Shown piece by piece: positions 34,423 to 43,696 of a DNA stretch of 64,000 nucleotides. The stretch is taken from contig NZ_BAABAY010000001.1 of the NCBI RefSeq assembly GCF_039537665.1, positions 372,001 to 436,000 of the forward strand, given 5' to 3'. The notes beneath the pieces are model-generated. The model did not search any database. It was not told where the DNA came from and saw nothing but the letters and a program-made list of their open reading frames with translations. This DNA comes from Gaetbulibacter_A aestuarii (lineage in GTDB: Bacteria > Bacteroidota > Bacteroidia > Flavobacteriales > Flavobacteriaceae). The position numbers and the translations under genes were made by a program. The first letter of the stretch is position 1; every line of letters begins with the position of its first letter.

Positions 34423-37263
34423 ATGTCCGATCAAAAACGTCTTTTTTTAGTTGATGCCTACGCCTTGATTTTCCGTGGGTATTATGCCTTCATAAAAAAT
34501 CCAAGAATAAACTCAAAAGGGGTTGATACCTCTGCTATCATGGGCTTCATGAACTCATTATTAGATGTAATTAAACGAGAACGCCCTGATCATTTGGCGG
34601 TTTGTTTTGATAAAGGCGGAAGTGCGGACCGGGTGGAAATGTATGAAGAATACAAAGCCAATCGGGATGAAACCCCAGAGGCCATTAAAGTAGCCGTGCC
34701 TTACATCCAGGATATCCTGAAAGCCATGCACATTCCCATCATGGTGAAAGAAGGCTATGAAGCCGATGACGTGATTGGAACGCTTTCCAAACAGGCGGAA
34801 AAAGAGGGCTATCAAACCTTTATGGTAACCCCCGATAAAGATTTTGCTCAGCTGGTATCTGAAAATATTTTTATGTATCGCCCCGTATTTGGAGGCGGTT
34901 ACGAAACCTGGGGAATTCCGGAAGTTAAAAAGAAATTTGAAGTTGAAGATCCGCTTCAGGTGATTGACTTTTTAGGGATGATGGGCGACTCAAGTGATAA
35001 CATTCCCGGTCTTCCCGGCGTGGGTGAAAAAACAGCCAAAAAGTTTATTGCACAGTATGGCAGCATGGAAAAACTATTGGATAGCACCCATGAATTAAAA
35101 GGCAAAATGAAGGAGAAGATCGAAGAAAACAAAGAGCTTGGGCTGCTTTCCAAAAAACTGGCTACCATTATGCTGGATGTTCCTGTTGATTTTGATGCTA
35201 CCGATTTTGAAATGAATCACCCCGATGTTGATGCCGTAAAAGCCATATTTCAGGAACTGGAATTTCGTCGTTTAACAGAAAACTTTTTAAAGACTTTTGA
35301 CGTTGAGGCTGAAGCAGAACAAGAAACAGAATCCACAGAAAATTCGGCTGCAACCACCACAACAAAATCAAGTTCGGCAACTGCCGGCCAAGGACAGTTT
35401 TCTTTATTTGGAAATGATGATGAGGATACCGGACTAAAACCAAATGAGCGGGAAACCATTGAAACCACCTCGCACTTGTACCAAAGTATAGCGCCTGGCA
35501 TAGGAACCAAACTGTTCATTAAAAATCTGATGAATCAAAAATCGGTGTGTTTTGATACCGAAACTACAGGATTGAATCCGATTACTGCCGAACTTGTAGG
35601 GATTGCTTTTTCCTGGGAAATGGGTAAAGGATTCTATATGCCTTTTCCGGAAGATCGGGACGAAGCTCAAGAGCTTATCGAACAATTACGTCCGTTTTTT
35701 GAAAATGAGGACATTGAAAAAGTAGGTCAGAATTTAAAATACGACATCAAAGTTCTGGCAAAATATAATATTGAGGTAAAAGGTAAATTATTCGATACCA
35801 TGCTGGCGCATTACCTTATCAATCCCGATATGCGCCATAATATGGATGTTCTGGCGGAAACTTATTTGAATTACACCCCGGTTTCCATTGAAAAACTTAT
35901 CGGCAAAAAGGGTAAAAATCAAAAATCGATGCGCGATGTGCCTTTGGAAGAGCAAACAGAATACGCTGTTGAGGATGCCGACATAACACTCCGCCTAAAA
36001 GCATATTTCGAAAAAGAACTCGGCGAGGCAGAAACCCAAAAATTGTTTGATGAGATCGAAATTCCATTATTGCGCGTACTTGCCGCGATGGAACTCGAAG
36101 GCATTACGTTGGACAAAGACTTTTTACATTCCTTATCTGATCAGTTGGATAAAGATATCAAGGCATTGGAGGAGAAAATATATAAGGAAGCGGGAGAAGA
36201 ATTCAATATCGCTTCACCTAAGCAACTGGGTGAAATTTTGTTTGATAAATTAAAGCTGGTTGATAAGCCTAAAAAAACAAAAACAGGCCAGTATTCTACT
36301 TCTGAAGATATTCTGAGTTATTTAGCGAAAGATCACGAGATTATTCAAAATGTTTTGGATTATCGCGGTTTAGCAAAACTGAAAAGTACTTATATTGACG
36401 CCCTGCCAAATCAGGTGGAAGAAAGCACCGGACGTGTGCATACCGATTATATGCAAACGGTTGCTGCCACCGGACGTTTGAGTAGTAATAATCCTAACCT
36501 TCAAAATATTCCAATTCGTACGGAACGTGGCCGACAAGTACGCAAGGCTTTTATTCCGCGAAGCGAAGATTATATCCTTTTAGCGGCTGATTATTCTCAA
36601 ATAGAATTGCGTATTATTGCTGCATTAAGTGAAGAAGAAACAATGATCTCCGCCTTTAAACATGGCGAAGATATTCACGCTTCAACCGCGTCGAAAGTTT
36701 TTAATATGCCTTTGGAAGATGTAACTCCGGAACAACGAAGCCAGGCCAAAACCGTAAACTTCGGTATTATATATGGTGTTTCGGCCTTTGGTTTAAGTAA
36801 TCAAACCACATTAAGCCGCGCGGAAGCTAAAGAACTGATCGATACCTATTATGCGACCTATCCTAAACTTAAGGATTATATCAGCAAACAGGTTGATTTT
36901 GCGCGCGACCATGGTTATGTTAAAACCGTTTTAGGGCGTCGCCGTTATTTAAAAGATATCAATTCCCGCAATGCTGTAGTTCGTGGTGCAGCTGAACGTA
37001 ATGCGGTAAACGCTCCGGTACAAGGAAGTGCCGCCGATATCATTAAAATTGCCATGATCCGGATTTTTGAAAAACTGAATGAAGGCGATTATAAAACAAA
37101 AATGTTGTTACAAGTGCATGATGAATTGGTTTTTGATGTATATAAACCTGAACTGGAAAAAGTTTCTGAAATGATCCGTCATGAAATGGAGAACGCTTAC
37201 AAATTAGAGGTGCCTTTGGATGTAGATATCGATACCGGAGCCAATTGGTTGGAAGCCCATTAA
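34423..37263 (+). CDS. polA: DNA polymerase I
   Basis: Repair and Okazaki-fragment polymerase, 946 residues. The three activities are all recognisable: 5'-3' flap exonuclease (residues 1-290; RLFLVDAYALIFRGYYAF, AVCFDKGG, YEADDVIGTLSKQAEKEGYQ, MGDSSDNIPGLPGVGEKTA), an acidic/Ser-Thr-rich linker (290-350), an intact 3'-5' proofreading exonuclease (CFDTETTGLNPITAELVGIA with the metal Asp/Glu, GQNLKYDIKVLAKY, EDADITLRL), and the polymerase domain with motif A (DYSQIELRIIAALS), motif B (RSQAKTVNFGIIYG) and motif C (QVHDELVFDV). The proofreading residues are kept, unlike in Taq-type enzymes. The SGNH hydrolase gene follows after nine bases. Confidence 0.97.
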   Translation: MSDQKRLFLVDAYALIFRGYYAFIKNPRINSKGVDTSAIMGFMNSLLDVIKRERPDHLAVCFDKGGSADRVEMYEEYKANRDETPEAIKVAVPYIQDILKAMHIPIMVKEGYEADDVIGTLSKQAEKEGYQTFMVTPDKDFAQLVSENIFMYRPVFGGGYETWGIPEVKKKFEVEDPLQVIDFLGMMGDSSDNIPGLPGVGEKTAKKFIAQYGSMEKLLDSTHELKGKMKEKIEENKELGLLSKKLATIMLDVPVDFDATDFEMNHPDVDAVKAIFQELEFRRLTENFLKTFDVEAEAEQETESTENSAATTTTKSSSATAGQGQFSLFGNDDEDTGLKPNERETIETTSHLYQSIAPGIGTKLFIKNLMNQKSVCFDTETTGLNPITAELVGIAFSWEMGKGFYMPFPEDRDEAQELIEQLRPFFENEDIEKVGQNLKYDIKVLAKYNIEVKGKLFDTMLAHYLINPDMRHNMDVLAETYLNYTPVSIEKLIGKKGKNQKSMRDVPLEEQTEYAVEDADITLRLKAYFEKELGEAETQKLFDEIEIPLLRVLAAMELEGITLDKDFLHSLSDQLDKDIKALEEKIYKEAGEEFNIASPKQLGEILFDKLKLVDKPKKTKTGQYSTSEDILSYLAKDHEIIQNVLDYRGLAKLKSTYIDALPNQVEESTGRVHTDYMQTVAATGRLSSNNPNLQNIPIRTERGRQVRKAFIPRSEDYILLAADYSQIELRIIAALSEEETMISAFKHGEDIHASTASKVFNMPLEDVTPEQRSQAKTVNFGIIYGVSAFGLSNQTTLSRAEAKELIDTYYATYPKLKDYISKQVDFARDHGYVKTVLGRRRYLKDINSRNAVVRGAAERNAVNAPVQGSAADIIKIAMIRIFEKLNEGDYKTKMLLQVHDELVFDVYKPELEKVSEMIRHEMENAYKLEVPLDVDIDTGANWLEAH

Positions 37264-37272
37264 TTTTTCTTT

Positions 37273-37911
37273 ATGAAAAAAACTTACGATCCACAAAACG
37301 ATAAAACCATCGGATTTTGTCCGGAATATTATGACGACATGGTGGAAGCCTGGTCTAAAATGCCTGTTGTTGCTCCGGAGTATTTATTCCTTGGGGATAG
37401 TATCACCGAACAAGGAAACTGGGTTGAAAGACTGCAAAATAAAACGGTGCTGAATCATGGTATCAAAGGAGACATTAGTATCAGTGTTTTGAGGCGTTTA
37501 GATGAAACCATTCGACAACAACCCAAAACCATCTTATTGATGATCGGCACGAACGATCTGGCAAAAGATATTCCGGAAACCGAAGTGATAAAAAATACCT
37601 TTGAAATTATTCGTAGGTTGCATGAAGGCCTCTCGGATACCACCATTTTTTTACAAAGTATCCTACCTGTTAACAATACGATTCCCGCTTTTGAAGCACG
37701 CTTTGATAATGCTGAAGCTATTCAAAATATTAATCGCGCGTTAATTCAACCTCCTTCTGAATTAACGTTTAACTATTTAGATCTTCACGAGGATTTCAAG
37801 GATGAGCACAACCGGTTAATTTCAGCATGTACCACAGATGGCCTTCACCTTACAGAAAAAGGCTACCAACATTGGCTCAATATTTTAAAAGAAGAAGGCA
37901 TCATCGCCTAA
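37273..37911 (+). CDS. SGNH/GDSL-family hydrolase
   Basis: A 212-residue esterase/lipase-like enzyme with all four SGNH blocks: FLGDSITEQG (nucleophile Ser, about residue 38), the Gly of NHGIKGDIS, the Asn of MIGTNDLAKD and the Asp/His of DGLHLTEKGYQHW. The overall form resembles bacterial PAF-acetylhydrolase-like and sialate O-acetylesterase-like proteins, so an ester-bond substrate such as an acetylated sugar is plausible; the real substrate is not known. There is no signal peptide (MKKTYDPQNDKTIGFCPEYY). It is probably cotranscribed with polA, nine bases upstream, without an obvious functional tie. Confidence 0.92.
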   Translation: MKKTYDPQNDKTIGFCPEYYDDMVEAWSKMPVVAPEYLFLGDSITEQGNWVERLQNKTVLNHGIKGDISISVLRRLDETIRQQPKTILLMIGTNDLAKDIPETEVIKNTFEIIRRLHEGLSDTTIFLQSILPVNNTIPAFEARFDNAEAIQNINRALIQPPSELTFNYLDLHEDFKDEHNRLISACTTDGLHLTEKGYQHWLNILKEEGIIA

Positions 37912-38706
37912 TATTTTCTTTCAGATTCAAAACCCACCATAGTCGTGAAATGAGTTAAAATTCACACTAACTTTTATAAAAAAAGCTTGTCCTGAAATTA
38001 GCATTTTATACTGAAAACCATGTAGTTACAATAAAAAATTGTTTTTTCAACATGTGAAGTAGGCCATGTTTTAGGTAAAAAATATATTTTTCCTCGACAA
38101 ACGACAACCCACGAGCCTTTTTTTATTCCAATTACGGTTTTCCGGAATCTGAATTAACATTAATTTAATATATTTCACAGCCCTAAACTACTGCTTTAAA
38201 AGAATTTAAAGTGATTTAGTATTTAAAAGAAAAGAAAAAATCAACGTTTGTTATGAAACTCAAATCCCTCAAATTTCTACACCCGACCTTTCTGGTCTGG
38301 TTTTTCCTATCATTAGCCCTCTTAAATTTTCAGGCACGAGATTGCATTGGTCACGACATATAATGAACAGGACAACCTTTTGGTGTCTCGAATGATCAAT
38401 TCAAAAGAAACGATGTTTGTATCGAATCTTGCCATTTTAATTTAGCAAAATGCTCACAAATTCTAAATTTTAGGAAATTCTGCCAGAAATACACCTAATA
38501 TACACGCAATGATTCTTGAGACTGCCTTATAAGGCATGTCCAATTTAAAATAACTAACGGCTCATTAGTTTAACAACTTTAATAGGTTGGCACTTGTAAA
38601 TTATAATTTATTGTGCCACTACAATTGCTAACCCAAATAACCTGCCTTTAATCTTTTTAAAGTGATTCTCATAAACGTAACATGAGATCAAAACCTACAA
38701 ATTGTT
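37912..38706 (+). other. Gene-poor AT-rich intergenic stretch upstream of the repeat protein
   Basis: About 795 bases with no intact gene. It contains a short signal-peptide-like ORF that stops early (38253-38363), a perfect 14-base palindrome tgccttataaggca (38523-38536), and a larger imperfect hairpin (tggcac at 38588-38593, gtgcca at 38613-38618, with the palindrome aaattataattt inside the loop) about 90 bases before the repeat-protein ATG. I found no tRNA, insertion sequence end or exact TAnnTTTG promoter in it. It reads like a decayed gene plus a long regulatory leader. Confidence 0.5.
38253..38363 (+). pseudogene. Possible remnant of a secreted-protein gene (signal peptide only)
   Basis: A 36-codon frame starting with ATG encodes a convincing signal peptide (MKLKSLKFLHPTFLVWFFLS followed by LALLNFQA) but stops after ten more residues. 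Shifting the frame by one base at about 38340 gives another 34 open codons to a stop at 38443-38445, with no recognisable family. The simplest reading is a gene that lost its body; a real small secreted peptide cannot be excluded. Confidence 0.3.
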
Positions 38707-41700
38707 ATGAAAAAAATTCCCTCATTTCCCTCTCTGCCCATCTTGGTATTGCTATTTTTTGCAATTTTAGATAATCATGCTCAAGTGGGCATTGGTACTG
38801 ATTTACCGAATAACTCTGCTCAGCTTGATGTTGTGGCTACTAATAAAGGAATTCTAATTCCACGAATTGCCTTACAAACGACAAGCATTTCTAATCCTAT
38901 TACAAATCCAGCAGTAAGTTTATTAGTGTACAACACGGCAACCACAGCCGACTTGAATCCCGGGTTTTACTATTGGAATGGTACGGAGTGGGTTCCAATT
39001 GGAAACGGGAGCACAGACGACCTCATTGAAACCTTAACTACTCTTGTAGATAATGGTAATGGCACCATGACCTATACCGATGAAAACGGTGTAAGAAACA
39101 TCATTAATACAACCGTAAAAGTTGAAGATGGTACCATAGATATTGATGGTGATGGCACTAACGATTACAATATTACCTTACAAGATGTCATCAACAACTT
39201 AACTACCATCGTGTCGGGCATGGAAACCCTAACAATGCTTGTAGATAATGGCAACGGGACCATGACCTATACCGATGAAAACGGTGTAGAAAACATCATT
39301 AATACAACCGTGAAAATTGATGATGGCACTATTGATATTGATGGTGATGGCACCAACGACAACAATGTAACTTTACAAGATGTAATTAACAATTTGTCTA
39401 CTATAGTATCGAGCCTGGAAACCTTAACAACGCTTGTTGATAATGGCAACGGGACCATGACCTATACCGATGAAAACGGTGTAGAAAACATCATTAATAC
39501 AACCGTGAAAATTGATGATGGCACTATCGATATTGATGGTGATGGTACCAACGATACCAATGTAACTTTTCAAGATGTCATAAACAACTTAACTACCATC
39601 GTATCGAGCCTGGAAACCTTAACAACGCTTGTTGATAATGGCAACGGCACCATGACCTATACCGATGAAAACGGTGTAGAAAACATCATTAATACAACCG
39701 TGAAAATTGATGATGGCACTATCGATATTGATGGTGATGGCACCAACGATACCAATGTAACTTTACAAGATGTCATCAACAACTTAACTACCATCGTATC
39801 GAGCCTGGAAACCTTAACGACTCTGGTCAGCAATGATGATGGAACATTAACGTATACCGATGAGAATCAAACGGCGCACCAAATCACCCTAAAAGGTCTT
39901 GATGGTACAAATACTAAAATAAGTGGAGGCGGGATCAACGTAGTTACCGGAGATGGCACTTCCACATTTCCATATGTCATCACAGGAACTGAAATAGACG
40001 GTAGTGTAACCAATGAAGTGAATACACGTTTTGAATTAAATGGTTTGAATCTAGAACTAGAGGATAGTAACGGAATTCTTCAAGTCCCTTTAGCGGATAT
40101 TGCTGCCAGTGTTGATACCAATACAACCAATTCAACTTTAACTCAGGACGGTACCAATTTAACATTAACCGATTCTGATGGGAATACCGTAAGTGTGCCT
40201 TTGGCGGATATTGATACCAATACAACCAACTCAAGCTTAACGCAGGACGGTACCAATTTAACCTTAACCGATTCTGATGGAAATACCGTAAGTGTTGCCT
40301 TAGCGGATATCGCTGCCAGTGTTGACACCAATACAACCAACTCAAGTTTAACCCAGGATGGTACCAATTTAACATTAACCGATTCTGATGGTAATTCAGT
40401 AAGTGTAGCCTTAGCGGATATTGCTGCCAGTGTTGATACCAATACAACCAACTCAAGCTTAACGCAGGACGGTACCAATTTAACATTAACCGATTCTGAT
40501 GGGAATACCGTAAGTGTTGCCTTAGCCGATATCGCTGCCAGTGTTGATACCAATACAACCAACTCAAGCTTAACGCAGGATGGTACCAATTTAACCTTAA
40601 CCGATTCTGATGGAAACACCGTGAGTGTTGCCTTGGCCGATATCGCTGCCAGTGTTGACACCAATACAACCAATTCAACTTTAACTCAGGACGGGACTAA
40701 TTTAACATTAACCGATTCTGATGGGAATACCGTAAGTGTGCCTTTGGCGGATATTGATACCAATACAACCAACTCAAGCTTAACTCAGGATGGTACCAAT
40801 TTAACATTAACCGATTCTGATGGGAATACCGTAAGTGTGCCTTTGGCGGATATTGATACCAATACAACCAACTCAAGCTTAACGCAGGATGGTACCAATT
40901 TAATATTAACGGATTCTGATGGGAATACGGTCAGTTTAGCCTTGGCTGATATTGCTGCGAATGTCGATACCAACACAACAAACGCAAGTCTATCCCAGGA
41001 CGGTACGAATTTAATATTAACCGATTCTGATGGGAATACAGTAAGTGTAGCCTTATCAGAAATTGCCGCTAATGTTGACACCAACACAACCAACGCAAGT
41101 TTATCACAGGACGGTACGAATTTAATATTAACGGATTCCGATGGGAATACGGTCAGTTTAGCTCTAGCTGATATTGCTGCGAATGTAGATACCAACACAA
41201 CAAACGCAAGTTTATCTCAAGACGGCACCAATTTAATATTAACAGATTCTGACGGGAATACAGTAAGCGTTGCATTAACAGATATCGATACCAACACAAC
41301 CAACGCAAGTTTATCACAGGATGGTACGAATTTAATATTAACAGATTCAGATGGGAACACAGTAAGCGTTGCCTTATCAGAAATTGCCGCTAATGTTGAT
41401 ACTAACACAACCAACGCAAGTTTATCACAGGACGGTACGAATTTAATATTAACGGATTCCGATGGGAACACAGTAAGCGTTGCATTAACAGATATCGATA
41501 CCAATACCACTAACGCAAGTCTATCACAGGATGGTACCAATTTAATATTGACCGATTCCGATGGGAATACAGTAAGCGTTGCTTTAACGGATATTGATAC
41601 CAACACAACCAACGCAAGTTTATCTCAAGACGGAACCAATTTAACCTTAACCGATTCTGATGGAAACACCGTAAGTGTTGCCTTAGCGGATATTGATACC

Positions 41701-43560
41701 AACACAACAAACGCAAGTTTATCACAGGATGGAACCAATTTAATATTGACCGATTCTGATGGGAATACAGTAAGCGTTGCCTTAACAGATATCGATACCA
41801 ATACCACCAATGCTAGTTTATCTCAAGACGGAACCAATTTAATATTAACCGATTCTGATGGGAATACGGTCAGTTTAGCTCTAGCTGATATTGCTGCGAA
41901 TGTAGATACCAACACAACAAACGCAAGTTTATCTCAAGACGGTACGAATTTAATATTAACAGATTCTGATGGGAACACAGTAAGCGTTGCCTTATCAGAA
42001 ATTGCTGCTAATGTTGATACTAACACAACCAACGCAAGTCTATCTCAAGACGGTACCAATTTAATATTGACCGATTCTGATGGTAACACAGTAAGCGTTG
42101 CCTTAACGGATATCGATACCAACACAACCAACGCAAGTTTATCACAGGATGGATCCAATTTAATATTAACCGATTCTGATGGGAATACAGTAAGTGTAGC
42201 CTTATCAGAAATTGATACCAACACAACCAACGCAAGTTTATCACAGGACGGAACCAATTTAATATTAACAGATTCTGATGGGAATACGGTCAGTTTAGCT
42301 CTAGCTGATATTGCTGCAAATGTCGATACTAACACAACCAACGCAAGTTTATCGCAAGACGGAACCAATTTAACATTAACCGATTCTGATGGGAATACCG
42401 TAAGTGTTGCCTTAGCGGATATCGCTGCCAGTGTTGACACCAATACAACCAACACAGGTCTAGCTATTAACGGTACTAATTTAACATTAACCGATTCTGA
42501 TGGAAACACCGTAAGTGTTGCCTTAGCCGATATCGCTGCCAGTGTTGACACCAATACAACCAACACAGGTCTAGCTATTAACGGTACTAATTTAACATTA
42601 ACCGATTCTGATGGAAACACCGTAAGTGTGCCTTTGGCGGATATTGATACCAACACAACTAACACCAGCCTAGCTATTAACGGCACTAATTTAACATTAA
42701 CCGATTCTGATGGAAACACCGTAAGTGTGCCTTTGGCGGATATTGATACCAACACAACGAATTCAAGTCTAATTATAGAAGGTGACAATTTAAAATTAAC
42801 TGATTCTGACAATAATGTTGTTAGCGTGACTTTACCTGCCATAAACGAAACCACCACCTCAATAACACAATCATTAGGAAATGAGGATACTAATGTAACC
42901 GGTAACACAGCCCGTACGATAGCTTCTTACACTGATGAAGCCGGTAATTCAGCTACTATCAATGAAACTATTACAACTTTTAGTCAAAATCCTGACGGCA
43001 CCTATACGTACAGCAATGAATCTGGCACGGAAGTTAGCTTCGCTGTAGCAGAACCATGGTTTGGCTTTGATGATGACTCCTATGCATCAGACAATACAGA
43101 AGATATCTACATGAATGGCAGGGTAGCCATTGGTGTAAATCCATCTGCTCAAGCCTTTACAGATTTTGTTTCTAACTCAATTTCTACTAAACTCTTTGTA
43201 AATGGAGCCATAGAAACCACCACAAGTTATTATGCGGATTATGTATTTGAGAAATATCTGGAAGGGAAATCGACACTAAAATCAACCTATGCATTTAAAA
43301 CGCTTCCGGAAGTAGAAAACTTTATCAAGATCAACAAGCATTTACCGGGCGTAAGCAGTATTAAAGACATTGGACGCACCGAGGATGGAAAGTATAGTTT
43401 CAATATTTCAGAACTGTCTGTGCAACTCCTGGAAAAAGTAGAAGAACTGTATTTACACACTATTGAACAACAAAAAGCTTTGGAAGAAAAAGATCATAAA
43501 ATTAACGAACTGGAAGGTCGATTAGCCAGAATTGAAGCCTTGCTGAATGTAAACAAATAG
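38707..43560 (+). CDS. Giant secreted tandem-repeat protein with tail-fibre-like C-terminal domain
   Basis: A 1617-residue secreted protein, probably a fibrous adhesin or surface structure. Layout: signal peptide (MKKIPSFPSLPILVLLFFAI, cleavage near NHAQ); an N-terminal VGIGTDLPNNSAQLDVVATN region common in flavobacterial tail-fibre-like proteins, with FYYWNGTEWVPIG; four 65-residue repeats with a DIDGDGTND calcium-loop-like motif (residues 108-367) and a decayed fifth copy; 26 repeats of 33 or 37 residues with the core TNLTLTDSDGNTVSV (residues 470-1379); a SITQSLGNEDTNVTGNTART segment; and a C-terminal domain (about 1440-1617; VNGAIETTTSYYADYVFEKY, KINKHLPGVSSIKDIG) that resembles the S74-type intramolecular chaperone region and ends in a coiled coil. 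No type IX sorting domain is recognisable. Composition is dominated by Asp, Asn, Thr, Ser. Confidence 0.9.
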   Translation: MKKIPSFPSLPILVLLFFAILDNHAQVGIGTDLPNNSAQLDVVATNKGILIPRIALQTTSISNPITNPAVSLLVYNTATTADLNPGFYYWNGTEWVPIGNGSTDDLIETLTTLVDNGNGTMTYTDENGVRNIINTTVKVEDGTIDIDGDGTNDYNITLQDVINNLTTIVSGMETLTMLVDNGNGTMTYTDENGVENIINTTVKIDDGTIDIDGDGTNDNNVTLQDVINNLSTIVSSLETLTTLVDNGNGTMTYTDENGVENIINTTVKIDDGTIDIDGDGTNDTNVTFQDVINNLTTIVSSLETLTTLVDNGNGTMTYTDENGVENIINTTVKIDDGTIDIDGDGTNDTNVTLQDVINNLTTIVSSLETLTTLVSNDDGTLTYTDENQTAHQITLKGLDGTNTKISGGGINVVTGDGTSTFPYVITGTEIDGSVTNEVNTRFELNGLNLELEDSNGILQVPLADIAASVDTNTTNSTLTQDGTNLTLTDSDGNTVSVPLADIDTNTTNSSLTQDGTNLTLTDSDGNTVSVALADIAASVDTNTTNSSLTQDGTNLTLTDSDGNSVSVALADIAASVDTNTTNSSLTQDGTNLTLTDSDGNTVSVALADIAASVDTNTTNSSLTQDGTNLTLTDSDGNTVSVALADIAASVDTNTTNSTLTQDGTNLTLTDSDGNTVSVPLADIDTNTTNSSLTQDGTNLTLTDSDGNTVSVPLADIDTNTTNSSLTQDGTNLILTDSDGNTVSLALADIAANVDTNTTNASLSQDGTNLILTDSDGNTVSVALSEIAANVDTNTTNASLSQDGTNLILTDSDGNTVSLALADIAANVDTNTTNASLSQDGTNLILTDSDGNTVSVALTDIDTNTTNASLSQDGTNLILTDSDGNTVSVALSEIAANVDTNTTNASLSQDGTNLILTDSDGNTVSVALTDIDTNTTNASLSQDGTNLILTDSDGNTVSVALTDIDTNTTNASLSQDGTNLTLTDSDGNTVSVALADIDTNTTNASLSQDGTNLILTDSDGNTVSVALTDIDTNTTNASLSQDGTNLILTDSDGNTVSLALADIAANVDTNTTNASLSQDGTNLILTDSDGNTVSVALSEIAANVDTNTTNASLSQDGTNLILTDSDGNTVSVALTDIDTNTTNASLSQDGSNLILTDSDGNTVSVALSEIDTNTTNASLSQDGTNLILTDSDGNTVSLALADIAANVDTNTTNASLSQDGTNLTLTDSDGNTVSVALADIAASVDTNTTNTGLAINGTNLTLTDSDGNTVSVALADIAASVDTNTTNTGLAINGTNLTLTDSDGNTVSVPLADIDTNTTNTSLAINGTNLTLTDSDGNTVSVPLADIDTNTTNSSLIIEGDNLKLTDSDNNVVSVTLPAINETTTSITQSLGNEDTNVTGNTARTIASYTDEAGNSATINETITTFSQNPDGTYTYSNESGTEVSFAVAEPWFGFDDDSYASDNTEDIYMNGRVAIGVNPSAQAFTDFVSNSISTKLFVNGAIETTTSYYADYVFEKYLEGKSTLKSTYAFKTLPEVENFIKINKHLPGVSSIKDIGRTEDGKYSFNISELSVQLLEKVEELYLHTIEQQKALEEKDHKINELEGRLARIEALLNVNK
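39028..39807 (+). repeat. Four 195-bp tandem repeats (65 residues each) within the giant repeat protein
   Basis: Units start at 39028, 39223, 39418 and 39613, each beginning with the codon for Glu of ETLTTLV; a fifth, decayed copy starts at 39808. The unit contains NGNGTMTYTDENGVENIINT, then DDGTIDIDGDGTND and LQDVINNLTTIVSS. The spacing is exactly 195 bases throughout and the copies are nearly identical, pointing to recent duplication. DxDGDGxxD is the pattern of calcium loops in thrombospondin type 3/dockerin-like repeats. Confidence 0.95.
40114..42843 (+). repeat. Twenty-six tandem repeats of 99 or 111 bp within the giant repeat protein
   Basis: Each unit begins with DTNTTN and carries a QDGTNLTLTDSDGNTVSV core. 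Thirteen units have 33 residues (ending in xADI, xTDI or SEI) and thirteen have 37, differing by an AASV or AANV insert; together they make 910 residues, exactly filling 2730 bases. Units 8-21 share the NASLSQ variant, units 1-8 the NSSLTQ/NSTLTQ variant, and units 23-25 the GLAING/SLAING variant, so the array has blocks of related copies. Some blocks are identical over more than 80 bases (for example around 41146 and 41858), indicating recent unequal exchange. Confidence 0.95.
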
Positions 43561-43696
43561 TACCGGTTGTGAATTTCACTAATCTATTTTTAACCCTGAA
43601 TAAAAATCAATACAAAAGAAAAATTAATAACTGAAACTTGTCATATTGATGAATGTGACTTAGCATTTTTTTGTAGTAAATAAAATTTTAAAGACC

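Noticed and set aside
40114..42843. Regular repeat array that could be mistaken for a CRISPR array
   Set aside because: Units are contiguous, in frame and 99/111 bp with no unique spacers; all variation is coding-type substitution, and there are no cas genes.
39980..42908. Several long open frames on the minus strand across the repeat protein (up to about 287 codons)
   Set aside because: They mirror the tandem repeats: a stop-free antisense unit repeated many times stays open. They have repetitive Val/Ser/Lys composition, no independent start context, and the plus-strand protein has a signal peptide and known domains.
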